This document shows, one piece after another, positions 57,522-64,000 of a DNA stretch of 64,000 bases. Position numbers and translations under genes: made by a program. Below the pieces are notes generated by a model. That model was not told the origin of the DNA. It saw nothing but the letters and a program-made list of their open reading frames with translations, and searched no databases. The DNA is taken from NCBI GenBank assembly GCA_949752745.1, contig OX457032.1, positions 10,667,543 through 10,731,542 of the forward strand, given 5' to 3'. Numbering within the stretch: the first letter of the stretch is position 1; each line of letters begins with the position of its first letter. The stretch is from Protula sp. h YS-2021 (lineage: Eukaryota; Annelida; Polychaeta; Sabellida; Serpulidae).

Positions 57522-57833
57522 TTACATACTTTTTTGGCGTCTGATGATGTACAATTGCACAAACAGCGTGGAAGCCATTGAATATTCCCAATCCATAAAC
57601 CACATGGTTAATCGGAACAGAAGGCGGAGGTCTCGATTCTGCCGTCGAATGGCACTCATGTATTTGTATAGGTCACGGATCTGGTTTCGGACATCGCCGA
57701 AAGCGCGTTCAATAGCGCTAGCAAGAATTGTTGCTGAACCATTTGTAAGGTCAGTGGCTCTGGCTCTCATGTCGCTCGGGAAGTGCTGCAAGCCAACGGC
57801 GTCTTCGTCGGGCTCATGGCAGTGAGGTGTCAA
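57522..57833 (-). CDS. Unrecognised open frame, 103 codons
   Basis: Minus-strand frame with a good protein-like composition: MRARATDLTNGSATILASAI then a basic helical stretch (RNQIRDLYKYMSAIRRQNRD) and a hydrophobic end. I recognise no domain. It lies directly upstream of DIRS copy C. It could be an exon, a transposase fragment or chance. Confidence 0.25.
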   Translation of the reverse strand: MTPHCHEPDEDAVGLQHFPSDMRARATDLTNGSATILASAIERAFGDVRNQIRDLYKYMSAIRRQNRDLRLLFRLTMWFMDWEYSMASTLFVQLYIIRRQKSM

Positions 57834-57939
57834 ATCGCGTACCGCAGTAATTTTGACGTCAGAAGTAATAGAACCGGTACACTTTGGACTGGTTCGCTTG
57901 ACGCAACACCATCGAATCCAGTCCCGGCTTGCAATCTTT

Positions 57940-58090
57940 TTTTACTATGCAAAAGCTAACGTTCGCTTACTTCCACTTTTATACGGGATTTCCCTCATTT
58001 GCAGTATCGACGCATAAATTGTGAAACTTTTCTACACTGGGAGGCGTATCATGTCAACAAACAAGCCCAAAAATTGCCTTATATAGGCAT
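57940..58090. repeat. DIRS C terminal inverted repeat, left
   Basis: GGATTTCCCTCATTTGCAGT, ATCGACGCATAAATTGTGAA, GGGAGGCGTATCATGTCAAC and AAAAATTGCCTTATA; complements 61475-61590. The same start type is seen in fragment D (32846). Confidence 0.82.
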
Positions 58091-58794
58091 ATCCGACACA
58101 TCCGGTAGTGTAAAAGTAAGAGACATCCGATTACCCATCATTCCCTTTTTATGCGCGGAACAAACAAGACGTATTTTTGGGGAAGAATCAAGATTTTCTC
58201 TTCTAGTTTCCACGATAGAAGGTGCTTATTTAGTTTTTGGATAACTTTTTACTCGTATGTAAGAGGTTTTTATGTTACGGCGGGAGTTTTGAATGCAGAA
58301 GCTAAATGGCCTCGAGTAACGTCAGATTGAGTGTGAGTGAGGCACGGAGACAGGCGGTGGCGCTGGCGCTGGTAAGTTCTAGCGTTGCCTGCCTCCACAC
58401 CGCTCCATGTAAACCCAGCACCATCGCCTTGCCAGGTCTGCTGAGTCTGAATTAGCAAAGCTTTGATTAGGTTTATACGTTTCTAGCTAGATTCACAGGA
58501 TTACGGCCACAACCCCTGCCCCTGAGGTCTTGTCGGGACTTCAGTGGCACTGACTGCCCTCCTGAGTAGAGGCACCGCTTTGAGGGCAGAGAGCCAAGTG
58601 GCTCCCCAACTTTCGTGAGTGGGTATTCCTTTGTGGCTCCACCCATGTGGCACTACCACTTGTCGAGAGCCCACCCGAGGTTGTCCATCCCCCTCTTTCC
58701 CTATGCAGACATAGATAGGTTAAGGAGGTGGGTAAGTGATAACTGATCAAAGTTTGCTGCTTGAGTAATCGTCTCAGATTTCTGTTACAGTCAT

Positions 58795-60780
58795 GGCGGA
58801 GACAAAGTGCTCGGTGCACAAGGCAGAGTGTGGGCACACAGCTTTCGCAGGCAACCCCCACTCCCTCTGTGTAGAGCCTCAGAAGGGCTCTCCCTCTACG
58901 AAGAGCATAGGACGTGCCCAGAGTGTGAGCATCTCACCAAGTCGGAATGGAAAGCAATAGACACAAACCGTAGTAAAATCAGTAGAGACGTAAAGAATTG
59001 AAGGGTTAAAGCAGGTGGCACGGGGTTCCTACAATAGGCAGGAGTAGGAAAAAAAAAGCAAAACTAAACAGCTGTGCATTGTCAGAAACAGTAGTATAGC
59101 TGGATACCGAAGACAAAGAAGTCTTGAGGGACACCCCAACACGAGGAGAACATCTCTCAAAAGTGCGGAGGTGGCTGTGAAAGGCTCCAGTCGCAGCAGC
59201 TACCCCATTTTGATTGCACATGAGGGAGAGTTAGGAATCGCTCTGTCGCAGCATCTAGACCCACAAGAAACCACATCCGCTGCCACCATTGAGAAATCGA
59301 GCCAGAGAGTGGCTCCGGAACCGGAGTGTAAAAGAAATGGCGGCTATGAAAACCATGCAGGAGCAAATGCAAGCCCAGTTGGCCTCACTGCACGCTCTCA
59401 TTGCACACACGGTACCGAATCCGCCACACAACCCAACCCCGCTAGATACAAGGCAGTGACGAGGAATCGGCAATGATTCCCCCACCAGACCACACGTCGT
59501 CCTTACATCCCCCGGATACGGATACACAATCTAGAGCCAGCTCTTCTGTTCTGATTTCCTGGAGGACAGAGATACCAACATCCTGCCAGCGGAAGAGGAA
59601 CAGGAAACAGACGAAAAAATCGAGCCATAACACCTAGCCTCAGGGGAGGAAGATGATGGCTCCGATGAGGACGAGTTCCAGGAAGGGGAAATGGAGACGC
59701 ATTCGACTCCTGGACGGAACACTAGCGAGACCGGCGGTGGTAAGCAGACGCCCTATCCGCACCTCATCTCCCCTACCCTACCGTCCCAAAAGGCTCCAAC
59801 ACCATCACCGTTGACAGATTCATAACGAATTCTGCCCGAGGACATTGTATTTAAAGACTTGATTAAAGAAATAGCACGTTTAGCAGGGGTCGAGGCGGGC
59901 AACCCTTATGCTGACAAGGAGGAGCCGCCCATCCGTTTAACCTCCCAGAGCCAGAAGTCCGAATAGGAAGCATTTTTAGCAATAGCTACTAGTGCCGGAG
60001 TTGCTAACGCAGTAACGGCTAGAGAGGGGGGGTATCAACGGATGGATCTGGGAGATAGCAAGCTCATGTCACGCCTTCACCCCTTAAACAGCTAGGGATC
60101 AGAGTAGCCACATACAGATGGGCGGACAACATGATCCCTTTGGAGCCCCTCGAGCAACACGCAAAGAGAACTCTGTGGATACCTAAAGAAAAACCAAACT
60201 CGAATATCCCCCTGGTAGAGAAAGACCGTATAAGGGCTAGCCCGTCAAGCGTTAAACATCACCTCCATGCAGGACCACACGCTGAAGGAGCTGAAAGAGG
60301 CGCTGGCTAGATTGAGGTATCTGATCTTGTGGTATTAAAGCTCCTAAAATGTGTCTCCTTAGCCACCCGAGACACATCTAAAATAGCAATCAACTAACTT
60401 CGATGGTGCAGCTACGCAGGGACGCCTTTCTTTTACACTGTTGGTCATCAGTATAATGGGCCCGAGAGCTAAGACATATGAACATTCTTAACCAGTCGGA
60501 GTTATCCCCCCCCCCACAGGAAGTTGAAAGAGTGCACCTAGAGAACAGCACCTTGTGGTTGGCGCTGATGTTACGCCCAAGGTGCCCCTAAGGAAGAACT
60601 TCTGCCACCAGGGGCCGCTCTAAGATGCAGCATAGGGGAAACAGATCTGCGCCACAGCCACGTCACCACTCTCATTCTGCCAAGACACAAAGACAGCACG
60701 AGGACAGTGCCTCAAGCCATCATACCTCTCAACAGTACAGGTAGCAACCAATCACGGCATCGCGCGGATATGAAGGACTC
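58795..60780 (+). pseudogene. DIRS C gag remnant
   Basis: ATGGCGGAGACAAAGTGCTC near 58794 opens a Cys/His-containing start comparable to A and B (CPECEHLTKSEWKAI at about 58917-58960 equals CLHLTPEDWKAL of A). It continues in many short, shifted frames through 60700 (for example AGVEAGNPYADKEEPPIRLT near 59890, LEPLEQHAKRTLW near 60145). Heavily broken. Confidence 0.6.
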
Positions 60781-61195
60781 ATGTCCAAGCTATACCGTTC
60801 TTATATCTCAAGAAATAAAGGAGCTTATGAACTGCAACGACTCCTGGCCCGTAGGAGGAAGGTTAGGCTATTTCTACGAAATATGGGCCCAATAGGAAAA
60901 CCAAGTCGAGTAGTTACTTGGCTCCGACAAGGGTACTTCCTTCCGTTCAAGAGGGACAACAGAGGCAGGTGCCTCAAAATGGCTCTCCATTTCAAGGCTC
61001 CGAATCACATAGCCACCTCCTGCAGTCAGCGTTCTGAGCAGAACTAAGCACTTCCATGTATGCTAAAAGAGCTATTAGAGAAAAGAGCAATACAGGAAAT
61101 GCCAGATTCCGGACAGGGCTTTTTTAGCCGGGTATTTCTAGTGCACAAGAACAGGAGGCCGGAGACTAGTAATAGATTTGTTCGATCTGAGCCAT
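60781..61195 (+). pseudogene. DIRS C reverse transcriptase, N-terminal remnant
   Basis: Shifted pieces read SWPVGGRLGYFYEIWAQ, PSRVVTWLRQGYFLPFKRDN, LLEKRAIQEMPDSGQGFFSR and VFLVHKNRR, matching the RT start of element A. The sequence breaks off at the VIDL strand, before the catalytic YxDD box. Confidence 0.7.
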
Positions 61196-61304
61196 GTTTT
61201 TTATTTTTGTCATACACTACATATATCAGTTAGAGCGCAGTGATAATAAAGAACTTTTCTACACGACGCGTGCCACACGGGTTTTAACACCAGTTTCTAA
61301 TTCC

Positions 61305-61435
61305 GTACAAAGGTGGAGATACGCGAACGTTAGCTTTTATGAAGCAGAACTTTCGTTTTTCTTTCGTAAAATGCTTTTTTTAAGAGAAAAAGCGTAGTTC
61401 GCATTCTCCACCTTTAGAAATTCGATAACCCTCCC
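61305..61435. repeat. DIRS C internal complementary region
   Basis: GGTGGAGATACGCGAACGTT/AGCTTTT complements the left terminus. TTTCGTTTTTCTTTCGTAAA .. CGCATTCTCCACC complements the right terminus with an inserted A/T-rich stretch. Confidence 0.72.
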
Positions 61436-61469
61436 TTATCCATCCCGCTTTTAACCCACTTAGGCGTAG

Positions 61470-61622
61470 GGGAACTGAAATAAAAGGCAATTTTGGACAT
61501 GCTTGTTGACATGATACGCCTCCATGTGTAGAAAAGTTCAATTCACAATTTATGCGTCGATACCGCTAATGAGGGAAATCCTGTATAAAGGCGGAGAACG
61601 AGAACTACGAAAGAAAAACGAT
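61470..61622. repeat. DIRS C terminal inverted repeat, right
   Basis: AAAGGCAATTTTGGACATGC, TTGACATGATACGCCTCC, TTCACAATTTATGCGTCGAT and GGGAAATCCTGTATAAAGGC mirror the left repeat. Confidence 0.8.
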
Positions 61623-61981
61623 AATTTAGTGTACATGTGACCATCTAGACATACTTTTTGACCTCCACAACTTGAAGTAAGAATTTCTATTTTTCATATG
61701 ATTCATTACTGGTTTGTTCCGTACTTATATCACAAATTCCACATTTCATCCCTAAACCTTGACGTCAGGGTTTGAATCGAAAGTCGCAAATGCACACCTT
61801 TAATCCACAATTCTCGACCTTCGGTATTAAATCGACTCAAAAACTATGTTCTGTTAATTATCAAATTCTGCAAAATATTATTTTGTTGGCAAAGTGGGAA
61901 CTGGCAAAATGAAAACTGGCAAAGTAATCGTTTGCAAACTAGTATTTACAACAGGCTCCAGCGACATAACAGAATACCACT

Positions 61982-62604
61982 TTAGTTTCCACTTGCAAAC
62001 AGAGTTTGCAAATGGGTATGCTTTGCAAAGAATTCTGGCTGTTTATTCCTCCCTTTTTTTGAGAGGAACCTCGGTGACCTTGACCTCCTCCGTCATGGTC
62101 AAGGTCAAAAACCGGAAGTTGACCATTATCTCGAAAACGGTTAGAGATAGAGCGATTTTGAGTTTATTTTCGACCCTTTGGGCCTAAAAAACGCTACATA
62201 AGAGGCACCTCGCTGACCTTGACCTCCACCGTCATGGTCAAGGTCAAAAACCGGAAGTTGACCATTATCTCGAAAACGGTTAGAGATAGAGCGATTTTGA
62301 GCTTATTTTCGACCCCTTAGGCGTAAATGACGTTATATAAGAGGTACCTCGGTGACCTTGACCTCCTCCGTCATGGTCAAGGTCAAAAACCGGAAGTTGT
62401 CCATTATCTCAAAAACGGTTAGAAAACTGAATTTGATTATTTGAGATTACATTATATTTACTTCGATGTCCTTGTTCATGATAATAATTCGGAAGCTGAT
62501 AATTATGTGGAAAGACTGAAAAATGTGTCTTTGACTAGATAGATTGTTCCATTGCAAGTGGGTGTCATTTCGCTGCGTGTAGCGAAATTCGATCTAGTTT
62601 TATA
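61982..62604 (-). mobile_element. Short relative of E1 (E2) with three 139-bp-type units
   Basis: On the minus strand it begins at AACTAGATCGAATTTCGCTA with the 5' hairpin (ATTTCGCTAC / GCAGCGAAAT) and ends in the 3' hairpin CCATTTGCAAACTC.. GTTTGCAAGTGG then AAACTAAA. Between the hairpins are three units of about 137-139 bases (GTGACCTTGACCTC at about 62073, 62210, 62349) resembling the edge units, not the core units, of E1. Confidence 0.82.
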
Positions 62605-62612
62605 GTGCCTTT

Positions 62613-63245
62613 ATTCCTGTTTAACATCAGCATAACAACGTACGGAGCCAAAAAAATGGTTGAGGAGATCGTACCGTTCATTAGGACAAATACTTACATT
62701 TGCAGTCGCCCTGTGAGGCAGTAATATTGACATTTTTGCCACATATTACATGTGTATTACAGACTGATACGTTCAGCCAGCTGATAAAAAACGGCAATAA
62801 GCAAGCCAGTTCAATAAAGCGGATTTACTTTGCCTTTAAAAACGAAATGCAACGTTTACCAACATGCAATGTAAGGGCGTTGCTGGAATTCAATAGGCTG
62901 TTTTCTTGGAAGCAAAATTGAATAAACTCTGTGCGCCACAGGTGGTTATAAGATTTTCCGTGTTGTTACTTCAAAACAAAAAATTTCAACGCGCTTTTAT
63001 CACATACAGCAAAAGAGATTTTGATTATGAATGCTTTTGACGCGTAAGAGCTTAGTTCCCGTTTCCTGCCTCTGGGCCTGATTTCCCACTTTTGGCATAC
63101 CGATTGCCTACATGTTGCCTGGTATTAAGACATTCAGCCAAAGAATATCCATAACAAGAAGGGACAGCTGTGCGTTTTAGTGTGACACAGCAGGCAGTAG
63201 CGCTATCTACTGGCCTAGGTGGCTATACGGATGTAAACAAATAAA
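62613..63245. other. Non-coding spacer
   Basis: AT-rich; the frame at 62700-62921 shows no recognisable domain. Confidence 0.5.
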
Positions 63246-63251
63246 CTGGCA

Positions 63252-64000
63252 TTGAAAAACATGGCGGAAAACGTGATACACGTTTCGAAAAAAGTTAAAG
63301 GACAATTCCGATGCTGTACAATTTCGCGCTGCTTATCGTACAGTAACAGTAGATTCTATGTTTTTAATTGCGAAGAGGATTTCGATTGCTTTTCATTAAA
63401 GCTAAAAGGTTTTACAGAAATGCGCGAAAACAGTCAAATAAGTCCTTTGTTACAGGAAAATCAAATAAGTACCGAAATCCCTGGCGAAGTTTTAGATTTG
63501 TTGTCAGTTGCTGGTTACTGTTTGTCACAATTATCGCTTCCAGAAGAAAATATTGCAGTTTATTTATAAGGTTACTTGGTTTCAAAAGCGAAAAAAAAGG
63601 TATTCGTGTAGTGCTTGTTTTTCGAAGTGGCTAAATTCAGAAATCACCATGCCAGAAAATGACACAAAGTTCGTGTTTTTGAAGGAGAAAAAATGTTGTG
63701 AGTCTTCAAAGTTGATTGTCCCTTCAGACGAACTGATAAATTTTTGTTACCAAATGCGAACCTCTGTTCAATAGTGTTTTCGAAAGTGTTATGCACACTG
63801 ATAAAATAAGAGGAAAACTATTCAGGCAAGTTCTAGATTCAGAAGATTTCGGTCAAATTTCGTGAGGTTCGCAAAGCTGTGTTAAAGCGGTGAATTACAT
63901 TACTAATTTGTATTTGACAGTTAAAATACACCACATTTTAAAAATACAAAACAGAGAAATGCAGTTCAAAGCCGGTTCGCGAAATCGCAAAATAATGAAA
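63252..64000 (+). pseudogene. Remnant of an unidentified transposase-like protein gene
   Basis: Sense appears in successive shifted frames: 63261-63569 (MAENVIHVSKKVKGQFRCCT ... LLSVAGYCLSQLSLPEENI); 63630-63774 (FSKWLNSEITMPENDTKFVF, VPSDELINFCYQM); then HTDKIRGKLFRQVLDSEDFG and, at the window edge, VKIHHILKIQNREMQFKAGS. Composition and the closing IHHxLKxxNRE string recall C-terminal parts of transposases in invertebrate genomes, but I cannot name the superfamily. It continues beyond the window. Confidence 0.4.

Larger units (their letters stand above)
57936..61622 (+). mobile_element. DIRS copy C, internally deleted
   Basis: Left end TTTACTATGCAAAAGCTAAC / TTCGCTTACTTCCACTTTTA; right end GCGGAGAACGAGAACTACGA / AAGAAAAACG. 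The inner parts (57985-58090 and 61480-61590) are reverse complements (ATCGACGCATAAATTGTGAA; GGCGTATCATGTCAACA). An internal complementary region lies at 61305-61435. Gag and the RT start remain in decayed form, but sequence jumps from the RT (about 61195) straight to the 3' terminal region, so the rest of RT, RNase H and the recombinase are missing. Confidence 0.82.

Overview
This is a eukaryotic, almost certainly metazoan, window. Coding exons are short and intron-split, intergenic DNA is AT-rich, and the window is full of microsatellites, minisatellites and nested transposons. Small heat-shock proteins, a C1q-domain secreted protein, DIRS-type retrotransposons and hairpin-ended elements with tandem-repeat cores together fit a lophotrochozoan, most likely a mollusc. 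That placement is inference; no species-specific gene is visible.

Layout. 1-453: 3' part of a small heat-shock protein (sHSP) gene with two alpha-crystallin domains. 0.5-6.7 kb: microsatellites and four minisatellite blocks of alternating G- and C-rich strand bias. 6.9-18.9 kb: a second, very short sHSP gene with a TATA promoter, a short 5'UTR exon and a single coding exon. Its ~10.8 kb intron is filled by an element carrying about 64 copies of a 139-bp unit. 19-20 kb: minisatellites. 21.1-32.1 kb (minus): a four-exon gene for a secreted coiled-coil + C1q protein. Its second intron holds a 7.9-kb decayed DIRS element (A). 31.3-35.3 kb: an inverted repeat pair enclosing C1q exon 1 and a fragment of another DIRS copy (D). 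36.3-37.4 kb: a small inverted-repeat element. 39.2-45.25 kb: a giant foldback element with ~2.2-kb inverted arms around a 1.5-kb core. The core carries a degenerate C2H2 zinc-finger gene with its own TATA box, CRE cluster and polyA signal. 46.7-54.3 kb: a structurally complete DIRS element (B) with inverted terminal repeats, internal complementary region, gag, RT-RNase H and tyrosine recombinase. 54.9-55.7 kb: MULE-type transposase pseudogene. 57.9-61.6 kb: internally deleted DIRS copy (C). 62.0-62.6 kb: a three-unit relative of the 139-bp-repeat element. 63.25-64 kb: remains of an unidentified transposase-like gene.

Only three host genes are supported: two sHSPs in tandem on the plus strand and one C1q gene on the minus strand. 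Everything else recognisable is mobile or repetitive DNA. The best candidate for an undescribed system is the foldback element. Palindromic GTTGAACATGTTCAAC-type arrays sit at the inner edges of both arms and again directly upstream of the zinc-finger gene's TATA box, which suggests (inference) a self-encoded DNA-binding protein acting on both the element ends and its own promoter.
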